This document shows, piece by piece, positions 18,340 to 27,398 of a stretch of DNA of 64,000 bases (positions within the stretch are counted from its first letter, which is position 1; every line of letters begins with the position of its first letter). The notes under the pieces are model-generated. The model was given only the letters and a program-made list of their open reading frames with translations, was not told the DNA's origin and ran no database searches. The position numbers and the translations under genes were made by a program. This DNA comes from Aureispira sp. CCB-E (GTDB lineage: Bacteria > Bacteroidota > Bacteroidia > Chitinophagales > Saprospiraceae). The DNA lies in contig NZ_CP133671.1 of assembly GCF_031326345.1 (NCBI RefSeq), positions 7,165,501 to 7,229,500 of the forward strand, in the 5' to 3' direction.

Positions 18340-18386
18340 TAGTTTGTAAAAACCACGAAGTAGCAGCCTAACTAACTACTAAAACA
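18340..18386. repeat. Mosaic element remnant (module b)
   Basis: TAGTTTGTAAAAA then CCACGAAGTAGCAGC and CTAACTAACTACTAAAACA. It shares CCACGAAGTAGCAGC with element E at 46416-46430 and the CTAACTA tail with the 18-mer family. It lies between the prfA stop codon and its terminator. Confidence 0.6.
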
Positions 18387-18391
18387 AGTGA

Positions 18392-19465
18392 CTATACCTC
18401 TTCCGATGCTTTTAATTTTTCCATATTGTAAGTTACTTGGATGGCTTCTATAAATTCATCCAAAGCACCATCCATTACTTCACTTAGGTTGTATTTAGTA
18501 AAGTTAATTCGATGATCTGTTACTCTATTTTGAGAATAATTATACGTGCGAATTTTAGAGGAACGATCTCCCGAAACAATCAGCGTATTTCTCAAAGCAG
18601 AGATACTATCTTCATGTTCTTGTTGCTGCAACTCATATAATTTTGCATATAGTTTTTGAAGGGCAATTTCTCTATTTTTTAATTGAGAACGCCCATCTTG
18701 ACACTCAACAACAACACCGCTTGGTTTGTGTGTTACACGTACTGCCGATTCAGTTTTGTTAACGTGCTGTCCTCCTGCACCACTTGCGCGAAAGGTATCC
18801 CAAGACAGATCAGCTTTGTTAATTTCTACATCTTCCATTTCAAAAATTGGCATGACAGCAACAGTTACAGCTGATGTATGCACACGTCCTTGTGACTCTG
18901 TTTTGGGAATTCGTTGCACTCGGTGTGTTCCAGATTCATACTTCAACATTCCATATACATTATCTCCAGTTACCTCTAAAATAACTTTACTAAAGCCCCC
19001 CGATTCACTTTCATTAGAAGCAATGTATTCTCTTTTCCATCCTTGTTTATCAATAAAACGTTCATAAACACGCAACATATCTCCCGCAAAGATAGCAGCT
19101 TCATCACCTCCTGCCCCGGCGCGAATCTCGATGGTAACGTTTTTCTCATCCTCTGGATCCTTAGGAATTAACATCATTTTCAACTCCTCCTCGAAGGGAC
19201 CTTTTTTGTCTTCCCATTCTTTTAAGTCTTCCTTAGCCATTTCGACAAAATCAGGATCTCCCCCTTCTGCTATGATTTCTTTGCATTCGGCAATACCATC
19301 TAGCATTGCTTTATATGAATCGTGTGCCTCTACCAAAGGTTTTAAATCCTTATACTCTTTATTAATTTTCATAAAGCGATTCATATCTGAAGTCACTTCT
19401 GGATCAGAAAGTTGTTCTTCGAGTAATTGGAACTTATCTTTTAAGGCTCTTAACTTATCAATCAT
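18392..19465 (-). CDS. prfA: Peptide chain release factor 1
   Basis: A 357-residue class I release factor that reads UAA and UAG and triggers peptide release on the ribosome. The catalytic GGQ is at 231-233 within RASGAGGQHVNKTESAVRVTH. The stop-codon-reading tripeptide of RF1 (PxT) is present as P187-K188-T189 in HRVQRIPKTESQGRVHTSA, which separates it from RF2 (SPF). Length is standard and no frameshift is present. The GGQ glutamine is normally methylated by PrmC, which is not in the window. It is a single-gene unit with its own terminator. Confidence 0.97.
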   Translation of the reverse strand: MIDKLRALKDKFQLLEEQLSDPEVTSDMNRFMKINKEYKDLKPLVEAHDSYKAMLDGIAECKEIIAEGGDPDFVEMAKEDLKEWEDKKGPFEEELKMMLIPKDPEDEKNVTIEIRAGAGGDEAAIFAGDMLRVYERFIDKQGWKREYIASNESESGGFSKVILEVTGDNVYGMLKYESGTHRVQRIPKTESQGRVHTSAVTVAVMPIFEMEDVEINKADLSWDTFRASGAGGQHVNKTESAVRVTHKPSGVVVECQDGRSQLKNREIALQKLYAKLYELQQQEHEDSISALRNTLIVSGDRSSKIRTYNYSQNRVTDHRINFTKYNLSEVMDGALDEFIEAIQVTYNMEKLKASEEV

Positions 19466-19925
19466 TATTGTTAATGTTTATAAAAATAGTCGTCCGCTAA
19501 TTTATATTTTTCAAATAAACAAACACCCTATATTAGTCTGATGATTACTTCTAAAAAGTTCGTTACAAACAAATCATCCTACTAATTATCAAGTTAATGC
19601 ACTTTATTTAGTGGACCATTGTAAAAAATCTCTGATTCTTTAGGCACAGTATGGTGTAACCATAATAGTTCTCGTAACTTGCGTAAAAATATCGATGTAT
19701 GAATCATCAAACAAGCAATAGCATCTATTCTTTTTTCAGAGAAAGGCAATAGAGTTGCAAAAATACAATTAAATCATAGATATTCAAAAAGAAGTGCTGC
19801 TTCCCCAAAAAGGATTGCTGCATTTTAGAGCATACCACTTAAAATTATATCTCCAACACAAAGCCTAACCTCTTTCCTCCCTATTCTAATTTTAGGAACG
19901 ATTCTAGTCATATAATTTCAAAAGG
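19466..19925. other. Gene-free region, 460 bp
   Basis: Spacer between the prfA start and the purine nucleoside phosphorylase stop. I find no gene, strong hairpin or copy of the mosaic repeats. Confidence 0.4.
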
Positions 19926-20744
19926 CTAAAGTTCTGCTAAAAGCTCTTTAAGAATCAAGGTCAATTTAGATTCTGTTTGTTGCACCACTTCGATAACTTC
20001 TTCTACTGTTGTTTCCGTAATTTCGTCAATTGGAAAACAACGATTAGAAACCACAGAAACAACAAATACGGGTAATTCCATGTGCTTAGCAACTAATACT
20101 TCAGGAATAGTAGACATTCCAACTACATCACCACCTATAATATTAAAGAAGTTATATTCTGCTGGCGTTTCTAGGTTAGGACCTTGGGTTCCCACATAAA
20201 CTCCTTCAAACGCTCGAATATTATTCTTTTGAGCAATAGCAATTGCCTTTTGATTTAAGGCAACATCATAGGTCTTTAACATATCTGGAAATCGAACGCC
20301 CAATCGAGCATCATTTTTTCCTCTTAGTGGGTTTTGAGCATGCAAATTGATATGATCTTTGATAAAGACAATGTCTCCTGGATAAAGATGCGCTTGTACT
20401 CCTCCTGCCGCATTGGATATAATTAATCGTTCGATATTTAAGTACTTCAATACACGAACAGGAAACGTAACTTCCTCCATGCTGTATCCTTCGTAATAAT
20501 GAAAACGACCAGCCATTGCTACGATAGGAATCCCTTGAAAATAACCAAAGATTAATTTCCCTGCATGACTTTCTACAGTAGATTCCGCAAAGTAAGGAAT
20601 TTCATTATACGAAATTTCGACCACTACTTCTATTTCTTGACGAAATGCTCCCAATCCTGTTCCTAAAATAACACCTATTTGAGGCTCAAATTTTTGTGAT
20701 TTTGATTGAAGGTAGGCAACTGCTTCTTGTATTTTTTTGTACAT
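19926..20744 (-). CDS. punA: Purine-nucleoside phosphorylase (PNP-I)
   Basis: A 272-residue cytoplasmic enzyme of purine salvage; it splits inosine/guanosine with phosphate into base and ribose-1-phosphate. Signature segments are IGVILGTGLGAF (phosphate loop), ESHAGKLIFGYF, AMAGRFHYYEGYSMEEVTFPVRVL, and the trimeric-PNP segment GPNLETPAEYNFFNIIGGDVVGMSTIPEVLVA with VVSNRC. Length and motifs are those of the trimeric mammalian-like class, not the hexameric DeoD class. A TAACTTTG -7 box lies about 32 nt upstream of the ATG, with a suboptimally spaced CAAA complement as the -33 box. Confidence 0.94.
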   Translation of the reverse strand: MYKKIQEAVAYLQSKSQKFEPQIGVILGTGLGAFRQEIEVVVEISYNEIPYFAESTVESHAGKLIFGYFQGIPIVAMAGRFHYYEGYSMEEVTFPVRVLKYLNIERLIISNAAGGVQAHLYPGDIVFIKDHINLHAQNPLRGKNDARLGVRFPDMLKTYDVALNQKAIAIAQKNNIRAFEGVYVGTQGPNLETPAEYNFFNIIGGDVVGMSTIPEVLVAKHMELPVFVVSVVSNRCFPIDEITETTVEEVIEVVQQTESKLTLILKELLAEL

Positions 20745-20931
20745 AAAAATATTGGGTTTATTTTAACAAAACAACCAAAGTTATAAAAAATTAATATTTC
20801 AAATAAAATCATTCAAATAGAATAAGATTCTGACTATCTGTTTTTAACGTTTTTTTTATTGTCAACAAATGGACTTATGAATCTATTTTCATAGCTTTTT
20901 AAACAAAAACTTCTTTTTTTTTGTTAAAAAA

Positions 20932-20962
20932 CTTGCTTTGAAGAATAAAAGCCTTATATTTG
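20932..20962 (+). promoter_or_regulatory. Bacteroidota-type promoter with perfect -7 box
   Basis: CTTG (20932-20935), 19 nt, then TATATTTG (20955-20962), an exact match to TAnnTTTG. It implies a 5' leader of about 125 nt before the secreted 150-residue protein gene. Confidence 0.6.
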
Positions 20963-20981
20963 ATATAGCAAATGATTCATT

Positions 20982-21036
20982 ATGAGCAAAAAAGAAAGTT
21001 CTAACAATAAGAAACTATTTTGATTTTTTTATTGTT
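20982..21036 (+). other. Possible leader peptide and hairpin in a 5' UTR
   Basis: An ATG at 20982 opens a 13-codon frame (MSKKESSNNKKLF, stop at 21021-21023). Its end lies within a weak hairpin (AACAATAA 21003-21010 with TTATTGTT 21029-21036). It sits between the promoter and the 21094 gene. This may be chance in AT-rich DNA. Confidence 0.25.
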
Positions 21037-21093
21037 TTAACAAAGATAAAGAATTTGAATTCAATTTTTTTTTAACAACAAAACTAATTAGCT

Positions 21094-21546
21094 ATGAAGT
21101 TTTTAACGTTAATGTTAGCAATGGTAGTAACAATGGGATCTACTTTTGCGTTTGCACCAGCACAAGAAGATAAAATGGTTGCTGTTGTATTAATGATGGA
21201 TGATGGTGATGATCAACAAATCGTTGCTACTATTTACACGTCTTTAATGGCTGCTGAAAAAGTAGCAAAAGTTTTAGACATCGAGATGATTGCTGAAGAT
21301 GAAGTAAACGATGACGTATTCGTTTTCTCTCTAAAGTCTGAAGAGCAAAGAAAATTGACTATGAAACTATTTGATGAGGAAGGCTACAAAACTGCAGCTC
21401 ACCGTGTTCTTCAAGTAGAAGATGGTAACAACTACAATGCTCTAAACGTTCAATCTTTGGAAGACGGTACTTACAAGTTCGTTATCGAAGATGAGACTGG
21501 TGCTAGCAAAACTAAGACTATTGTTATCAACAAAGACAAAAAATAA
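21094..21546 (+). CDS. Small secreted acidic protein with sorting-tail-like C-terminus
   Basis: A 150-residue exported protein: signal peptide MKFLTLMLAMVVTMGSTFAFA, then an acidic, mostly alpha/beta domain (VAVVLMMDDGDDQQIVATIY, KLFDEEGYKTAAHRVLQVED). The last 45 residues (NYNALNVQSLEDGTYKFVIEDETGASKTKTIVINKD) resemble the second half of a T9SS type A domain (LNVSxLxxGTYxVxV...K). The first half with the PNP motif is lacking. The strong promoter, long leader and perfect terminator suggest high expression as a single gene. I do not recognise a family. It may be a periplasmic or surface protein with a Por-secretion-like fold but no sorting function. Confidence 0.75.
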   Translation: MKFLTLMLAMVVTMGSTFAFAPAQEDKMVAVVLMMDDGDDQQIVATIYTSLMAAEKVAKVLDIEMIAEDEVNDDVFVFSLKSEEQRKLTMKLFDEEGYKTAAHRVLQVEDGNNYNALNVQSLEDGTYKFVIEDETGASKTKTIVINKDKK

Positions 21547-21576
21547 GAAGTTTTAAACTTCTCATAAATCTTAGAG

Positions 21577-21607
21577 AGCAACATGCTAAAGCATGTTGCT
21601 TTTTTTT
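21577..21607 (+). terminator. Intrinsic terminator
   Basis: AGCAACATGCT (21577-21587) pairs perfectly with AGCATGTTGCT (21590-21600), followed by an uninterrupted T-run to 21607. Confidence 0.92.
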
Positions 21608-21646
21608 GTCCTTCAACTTTGCAAGACCTCAATTAGAATTAAGCTA

Positions 21647-23035
21647 TTATTTTATTTGGCTAATAATCCATTGACGTTCGGGCAACTGCGGCTCATTTCT
21701 CACCTCTTCTAATAACTTCTGTTGTACTTTTTTGTCATAAAAGTTATGATTTTGTACTTTTTGCAAGTACCGAATCAAGTTTAAATAGCTTTGTTTTTGA
21801 TAATCGCTTAGCTCTCTATTCCGCTTTATATATGCTCTAAAGCTCTCTAACAAAGATTCCAAAGCATCGTATTCCCCTTGTTCGTAATAAATCTTCAGAA
21901 GCGAGACTTTGGTTCCCATAATCAACTCTCTATCCGTGTTTCCTAGTGTCAAGAACATTTTCATTGATTGCTTATAATCTCCTGTCATATAATGGAGTTT
22001 TGCCAAATTATAATTGGTATAACTTTCTCTATGAGTTACATTAAGATAAGGTGCATAGTCGCTGATAAATTGACGTACCCAATCAAAATTGCCACATTTC
22101 AAACCAATAGTAACAATATTTTTATAGGTAAACCTTGATAACTTGCCATCCTCGACCAACACCCCATTAATGAGTCCAGATTTGTACAAGTCAAAAATTT
22201 CAACTGTAAACTCTTCTCTACCTAGGTTTAGATGTTTGATGCAAAAACTAATCGCAGTAATATATAAATCCTTTAGTTCACCTGTTCTAAACAGATGGCT
22301 ATGCTCCAAAAAAGTAGCTTTGAGTTGAAAGAAGGCTTCTATATTATCAAAATCTGTCATTGCCTTATAACTATGATAATATACAGCAATAAAAGGATAT
22401 TTCAACCAACCTTCTTTTTCTATTTGCTCTAAAATGGGTTCTACAATTCTCAACTCATATTTTGTTCGAAAGATATTCTGATGGGTCAGTGCCGTTACAC
22501 AATATTTGAGCTTGTTGGCCATATAAAATATATCAAAACTATTTAATACTTCCTGTACATTTTTGGCTTCCAAACGTTTTTTTTCTTCGGCAAATAAAAA
22601 TTGTTCTTGTTGCAGTTCGTAATCAAGGTAATAATAAGCGGCATCTTTATATTGACTTTTATTTAACAATGATTCGCTGTATTTTAGAGTAGACTTAAAG
22701 CATTTCTCTAATTTTTTCGTTCTGTAAACAGAAAGCAACATTTTATTTCGTACAGCTTCTTTGGTCTCTAATGCCTCATATACCAAAAACTTATCAATTA
22801 GTTTCTGCAAATAGGACATTGTATTCCGTATTTTTTGAGGGCGATAGGGCATTTTGGGAAAGACACGCTTAAAAGCATCCTCTATTCGATAACTCTTATT
22901 ATCCATTAAATAATCCAACAAACGATGTACTTCTTCATGAGTATTGTGATAAGGAGAGTGGACAAATTTTTTCAGGCGATTTTGTTCTGTTTTGGACAGC
23001 GCAGAAAAGATTTCTATTAATTTACTTTTATACAT
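21647..23035 (-). CDS. Uncharacterised helical repeat protein
   Basis: A 462-residue soluble, almost all-helical protein without a signal peptide. The N-terminus (KSKLIEIFSALSKTEQNRLKKFVHSPYHNTHEEVHRLLDYL) looks like a conserved module that I associate with lineage-specific Bacteroidota proteins. The rest has TPR-like helical pairs (NYNLAKLHYMTGDYKQSMKMFLTLGNTDREL; KIYYEQGEYDALESLLESFRAYI). It has no catalytic motif that I can see. It is convergent with the small secreted protein gene and stands alone. A scaffold or regulatory role is possible, but I cannot assign one. Confidence 0.75.
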   Translation of the reverse strand: MYKSKLIEIFSALSKTEQNRLKKFVHSPYHNTHEEVHRLLDYLMDNKSYRIEDAFKRVFPKMPYRPQKIRNTMSYLQKLIDKFLVYEALETKEAVRNKMLLSVYRTKKLEKCFKSTLKYSESLLNKSQYKDAAYYYLDYELQQEQFLFAEEKKRLEAKNVQEVLNSFDIFYMANKLKYCVTALTHQNIFRTKYELRIVEPILEQIEKEGWLKYPFIAVYYHSYKAMTDFDNIEAFFQLKATFLEHSHLFRTGELKDLYITAISFCIKHLNLGREEFTVEIFDLYKSGLINGVLVEDGKLSRFTYKNIVTIGLKCGNFDWVRQFISDYAPYLNVTHRESYTNYNLAKLHYMTGDYKQSMKMFLTLGNTDRELIMGTKVSLLKIYYEQGEYDALESLLESFRAYIKRNRELSDYQKQSYLNLIRYLQKVQNHNFYDKKVQQKLLEEVRNEPQLPERQWIISQIK

Positions 23036-23241
23036 AATCAGTCTATAAAAAAAACTAAAAACTACTATTTAGCAATAAGTTATTCATCACAATTTACAAA
23101 AAACTATCTATAAATTGAATTTAATGTCTTTGATTTCACAAGTGGAATTTTAGAACTTAGTACCGTGGAAAGAACCGCATTAATGTTTCTTTGAGTACTG
23201 GCTAATAGCTGCTCAAATATTTCCTCCAAAATTATATACAT

Positions 23242-26172
23242 ATGAACTACCTCAAAATATACTTTTCTTTCTTCATCATCCTGTTTTTAGGCTCTGAAAT
23301 ACAAGCATCTCATGCTGCCGCTGCCGATCTAAGTTATACCTGTATGGGTAACAATCGTTATCAAATTACCCTTCGAATGTACCGAGACTGTAGTGGTATC
23401 GCTTTAGCACCTAATCTAAATATCGATGTTGCTGGTAGTGGAACCTGTAATGGTTTTTCGCAAACGATAACCTTAAGCTTGGCATCTGTTAGTGAGGTTC
23501 CCGTTGCTTGTTCTGCATTTGCAGGACAAAGCACTTGTAATGGAGGTTTTGTGCCAGGCTATGAAGAAAATACTTATACAGGGGTTTTGGATCTCTCTGC
23601 TGCCCCTGCAGGATGTACTTGGACCATTAGCTACACTAGTTGCTGTCGAAATACAACTATTACCAACCTAGCGAACCCTTCTACTCAAAGCTTATACATA
23701 GAAACAACCTTACTCGATGGTAGTATCACGTGTAATAGCTCTCCCTCTTTTGCCAATATTCCTATCTTTGTTGTTTGTGATAGTTTGGCTCAGTCCGTCT
23801 CTAATTCTATTATTGACCCAGATGGAGATTCTGTTGTTTACTCTTTAGTTGCTCCACTAACCGCAGCCAATACCCCTATTGGTTACAATCCAGGATTTAC
23901 GCCTACCAATCCATTAAACACACTTTCAGGAGTGAATTTTAATACACAAAGTGGGCAGCTAAACTTTATTCCTACTACGAATCAAGTTGTTGTCATGGAT
24001 ATCTTTGTAGAGGAATACAGAGCTGGTATTTTAATTGGTCATACAAGGCGTACCATGCAAGTCGTTGTTATGTCATGTAATAACAATAGTTTGTCCTTAG
24101 ACAATGTTGCTAGGGTTAGAAATGGCATTGTACAATCTCAGGGAACCTCTACGGTCTTTGATGCTTGCCCAGGAGAAGACTTGCACTTTCAGTTAAGCTT
24201 ATCTGATGCTGACACGATAGACTCTCTAAGTATTTCTAGTAACTATTCAAGTATATTTCAAGCTTATCCTAACGCAACAATTAACTTGAGCTATCCTATT
24301 GCAGGAAACCAAAACAATGCTTTATTAGATGTTATTATTCCTGCGGTTCAAAACAATGTATTTTCTATTGCTTTTTCAGATAATGCATGCCCTATTGCTA
24401 ATTTTCAGAGTTTTAGTTTTTCGATATTGCCCCCCAATAATTGTGCACAAATCACAGGTCGTATTGCCATCGACTCCAATAACAACTGCTTTGTCTCTCC
24501 GCTTGAATCAGCCTACACTGATGTTATGGTTGCCATTAGCAAGGGTAATTTTACTACTTATGTCACACCCAATCCAAATGGAACCTACTCTGCGGCTGTA
24601 GATACGGGTATTTATACAGTCAATGTGATGCCCATACACCCTTATTGGTCATCTTGTAACACCAATGTTACCGCCAATCTAGGCACCTATAATAGTTCTG
24701 CCATTATTAATTTCCCAATGCAACCAACAACTCTATGTCCTTACATGTATGTCGATATAGCGGCTCCTGTTTTGGTGCATTGTGCGAGCAATTATTACAC
24801 CGTAGAATATTGCAACCACGGGACAATAGACGCTTCTAATGTGTATATAGAGGTTACTTTAGATTCTTTGTTTGTTATTGATAGTACTCAGATTCCCATC
24901 GCAAGTCAAATAGGTTTTACCTATACATTTAACATTGGAAATGTACCAGTTAATACTTGCAATAATTTCAGAATTTATGGCATTCTAGATCCTGCTTGCG
25001 ATACCAGTAATAGAGCAAGGACACACTGTGCTTCTGCCAATATTTATCCCGATAGTTCTTGTTTGCCATGGATGGGACCTAATTTGGAGGTAGAAGCTCG
25101 TTGCGCAAACGACTCTGTTGCGTTTCGTGTTAGAAATACGGGCAATCAAAACATGGTTGCTCCTCAAAGTTATTGGGTTATAGAAGACGATATTATTTTT
25201 CACAGCAGCCCAGGCATTACCTTACCATCTGGAGGCGCTACACCTTGGGAAAATTTTGAGGCGACAGGAGCAACCTTTAGATTGCAAATACCTCAAGTGC
25301 AAGGGCACCCTTGGAATGTTCAAGCGTCAGCAACGGTAGAAGGTTGCTCAACAACTAGTGCTCCTAACCCCAATCCTATTAGTACTGGTTTTGTTAACAT
25401 TTTTACACTAAACGATGGTTCTCCTTATTATTCAATTGACTGTCAGCCCAATGTTGGTTCGTGGGACCCTAATGACAAACAAGCTTTTCCAGTAGGCTAT
25501 AGTGCTCCACACTATATTGAAGATAATATAGAGCTTGAATATAGAATTCGCTTCCAAAATACAGGGACTTACTTTGCGACCAATGTCGTTATTTTGGACA
25601 CATTATCGCCTCATTTAGATCCAACGAGTATCTTGCCTAGTGTATCTAGTCATACTTATACTTGGCGCTTATTGAAGAACAATGTCGTTGAATTTCGTTT
25701 TAATAATATCATGCTACCAGATAGCTCAACAAATTTTGCAGCTTCACATGGTTTTGTAGACTTTAGAATTCGACAAAAACCCAATAACCCAATTGGAACA
25801 GTGATCTATAATCAAGCTGCTATCTTTTTTGATCAAAATCCTGCGGTTATTACCAATCAAACATTCCATACTATTGGTCAAGACTTTATTGTATTTACGA
25901 ATATTGATAAGGTTTTAGTACCTCAAGTAAAAGTCCATGTTTACCCTAATCCCTTTGAACAGTATACAACCTTAAAAATCGAAAGTGAAACAGAATATCA
26001 AACAATTACCCTAGAGGTATTTGATGCAATGGGCAGAAGTATTGTAAAGAAACATAGTCAAAATGATTCACAGATTATCTTAGAGCGGAGAAACCTACAA
26101 CAAGGAATCTATTTTTATCGCTTAGAAGCAAATGGCTTATTGCTCAATTCTGGGAAATTGATTGTACGATAG
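23242..26172 (+). CDS. Large T9SS cargo protein with DUF7619-type domain
   Basis: A 976-residue surface or secreted protein. A signal peptide (1-22) is followed by a Cys-rich N-terminal domain (HAAAADLSYTCMGNNRYQI...YRDCSG...CCRNTTI) that is common in large Bacteroidota adhesin-like proteins. Ig/CnaB-like segments come next, including TGRIAIDSNNNC (about 405) and a DUF11-like segment (about 505-560). SWDPNDKQAFP near 745 starts the DUF7619 conserved-repeat domain (ELEYRIRFQNTGTYFATNVVILDTLS...IYNQAAIFFDQNPAVITN). The C-terminal 80 residues are a type A sorting domain: VHVYPNPFEQYTTLKI, EVFDAMGRSIVKK, QQGIYFYRLEANG. Its sorting tail is close to that of the 16645-18102 protein. Likely exported by T9SS; adhesion is a guess. 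Confidence 0.88.
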   Translation: MNYLKIYFSFFIILFLGSEIQASHAAAADLSYTCMGNNRYQITLRMYRDCSGIALAPNLNIDVAGSGTCNGFSQTITLSLASVSEVPVACSAFAGQSTCNGGFVPGYEENTYTGVLDLSAAPAGCTWTISYTSCCRNTTITNLANPSTQSLYIETTLLDGSITCNSSPSFANIPIFVVCDSLAQSVSNSIIDPDGDSVVYSLVAPLTAANTPIGYNPGFTPTNPLNTLSGVNFNTQSGQLNFIPTTNQVVVMDIFVEEYRAGILIGHTRRTMQVVVMSCNNNSLSLDNVARVRNGIVQSQGTSTVFDACPGEDLHFQLSLSDADTIDSLSISSNYSSIFQAYPNATINLSYPIAGNQNNALLDVIIPAVQNNVFSIAFSDNACPIANFQSFSFSILPPNNCAQITGRIAIDSNNNCFVSPLESAYTDVMVAISKGNFTTYVTPNPNGTYSAAVDTGIYTVNVMPIHPYWSSCNTNVTANLGTYNSSAIINFPMQPTTLCPYMYVDIAAPVLVHCASNYYTVEYCNHGTIDASNVYIEVTLDSLFVIDSTQIPIASQIGFTYTFNIGNVPVNTCNNFRIYGILDPACDTSNRARTHCASANIYPDSSCLPWMGPNLEVEARCANDSVAFRVRNTGNQNMVAPQSYWVIEDDIIFHSSPGITLPSGGATPWENFEATGATFRLQIPQVQGHPWNVQASATVEGCSTTSAPNPNPISTGFVNIFTLNDGSPYYSIDCQPNVGSWDPNDKQAFPVGYSAPHYIEDNIELEYRIRFQNTGTYFATNVVILDTLSPHLDPTSILPSVSSHTYTWRLLKNNVVEFRFNNIMLPDSSTNFAASHGFVDFRIRQKPNNPIGTVIYNQAAIFFDQNPAVITNQTFHTIGQDFIVFTNIDKVLVPQVKVHVYPNPFEQYTTLKIESETEYQTITLEVFDAMGRSIVKKHSQNDSQIILERRNLQQGIYFYRLEANGLLLNSGKLIVR

Positions 26173-26229
26173 CCTATGGCTTAATCTGTGATGATTTTGT
26201 ATTCATCAATAGTAGTTATATATTAATAA

Positions 26230-26389
26230 TACTCCGTTGATTTTTTAGTTTTCCTACGAACCCGTAGGCTCACGAAGTAAAAACGTAAAAAAGCATCTTG
26301 CATTAGTTTGATTATCAGTCTTTTAGCATAAAGGTTAGTAGGAATACATCTTGCTGATAATCAAACTAATACGATTTTTCAACGGAGTA
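26230..26389. repeat. Mosaic intergenic element B (160 bp) with perfect terminal inverted repeats
   Basis: TACTCCGTTGA (26230-26240) is exactly inverted as TCAACGGAGTA (26379-26389). Internally, ATTAGTTTGATTATCAG (26302-26318) is exactly inverted as CTGATAATCAAACTAAT (26354-26370), and module c (CTACGAACCCGTAGG, GCTCACGAAGTAAA) matches element A. Both ends are TA dinucleotides. It lies 57 bp after the stop codon of the large T9SS cargo gene. Confidence 0.85.
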
Positions 26390-26497
26390 ATGTATTAAGT
26401 AAAAAAACTAAAAATTATTGTTGGTATCTATTGTGATGCGCATTCTCCTAATGCAATTCCGAAAAAGTGATTGAGTTTACCCTCTTTTGCCCAAATT

Positions 26498-26531
26498 AGT
26501 TCCTAGCGACCCTGCTAGGAACTTTTTTTTT
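26498..26531 (+). terminator. Intrinsic terminator
   Basis: AGTTCCTAGC (26498-26507) pairs perfectly with GCTAGGAACT (26514-26523), followed by a 9-nt T-run. It is 326 bp after the stop of the T9SS cargo gene, so that transcript would carry repeat element B in its 3' UTR. Confidence 0.9.
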
Positions 26532-26780
26532 AGCCATCTCTTCAAAAAATTTAAGCACTTTTTAACATAAAAAAGTGAATAATCACCTAACTTTTTATCC
26601 TTCCTCTGCGTTTTATATTATAGATAAGTTTAAGTCTTACAACACATTATCATAAAAAATAAACCAAAGATACCTCCAACTACACCATTTACTAAATACT
26701 GATGGCTGAGATTTTAGTAAATCAATTTATATACATCAACAAACAATCTTGTTGTTATTTCTTAATAAAAATCCAATCAT

Positions 26781-27101
26781 ATGACATTAAAATCTACACC
26801 TATACTTGTTTTAATAAGCGTATTGCTTTTATTTTTGAGCATCCCTACATACAGTCAAATGTGTGAGGGGCGATCCAAAACGAATATTACAAACAATTTA
26901 ACCAAAAAAGCAGCGCCTCTAACTAGCCCAACTCCTTCCAAAAAGGTTAAGGTGCACATTCCTGTAAATTACAAACCACCTGTAGCCAATAAACATTTAA
27001 TTACGTTTCCAGAAACAACCGCAACTAAAAGGAAACAAAAAAAATTACTCAAGAAACGCAAAAGAACGAAGAAAAAAGGATGCATTGCTATTAATATGTA
27101 A
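26781..27101 (+). CDS. Small secreted, very basic protein
   Basis: A 106-residue protein with a signal peptide (about 1-25, ending TYSQ). The mature part is Lys-, Thr- and Pro-rich, with a dense basic C-terminus (TKRKQKKLLKKRKRTKKKGC). Two Cys remain after processing (MCEGR and KKGC). It resembles no family I know. The basic tail could bind nucleic acid, LPS or peptidoglycan, which is inference. It is a single gene followed by a long palindromic terminator. Confidence 0.6.
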   Translation: MTLKSTPILVLISVLLLFLSIPTYSQMCEGRSKTNITNNLTKKAAPLTSPTPSKKVKVHIPVNYKPPVANKHLITFPETTATKRKQKKLLKKRKRTKKKGCIAINM

Positions 27102-27109
27102 TACTAAAA

Positions 27110-27150
27110 ACTAAAAAGCTATGGACAAGTTTTGTTCATAGCTTTTTAGT
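27110..27150 (+). terminator. Intrinsic terminator
   Basis: ACTAAAAAGCTATG (27110-27123) pairs perfectly with CATAGCTTTTTAGT (27137-27150), followed by TTGCC. The U-tract is built into the stem. Confidence 0.75.
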
Positions 27151-27347
27151 TTGCCTATTTCTCTGAAAACAACGGCATTACTGCTCTACGAGCTGCGTCA
27201 AACCATTATGTTGTAAGTACTATCAGTCAATTAGACAACTATCAAACCAAAATATTAGATAATAAAAAACAACAGACATACCAATCTCTCCAAGTCTCCC
27301 AAAATGATTGCGTAAGGTATAAAAACACGTTACAGAATAACAATATA

Positions 27348-27379
27348 TTCGTTCCTTATAAAGATTTTTGCTAAGTTTG
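27348..27379 (+). promoter_or_regulatory. Bacteroidota-type promoter of dgkA
   Basis: TTCG (27348-27351; one mismatch to TTTG), 20 nt, then TAAGTTTG (27372-27379), an exact TAnnTTTG match. It lies 19 nt before the dgkA ATG. Confidence 0.5.
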
Positions 27380-27398
27380 AAAGCACAATCTAAGTATT

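Noticed and set aside
26230-26389. CRISPR-like repeat array
   Set aside because: The repeats here are inverted and modular, not direct repeats of constant length with regular unique spacers, and no cas gene is present in the window.
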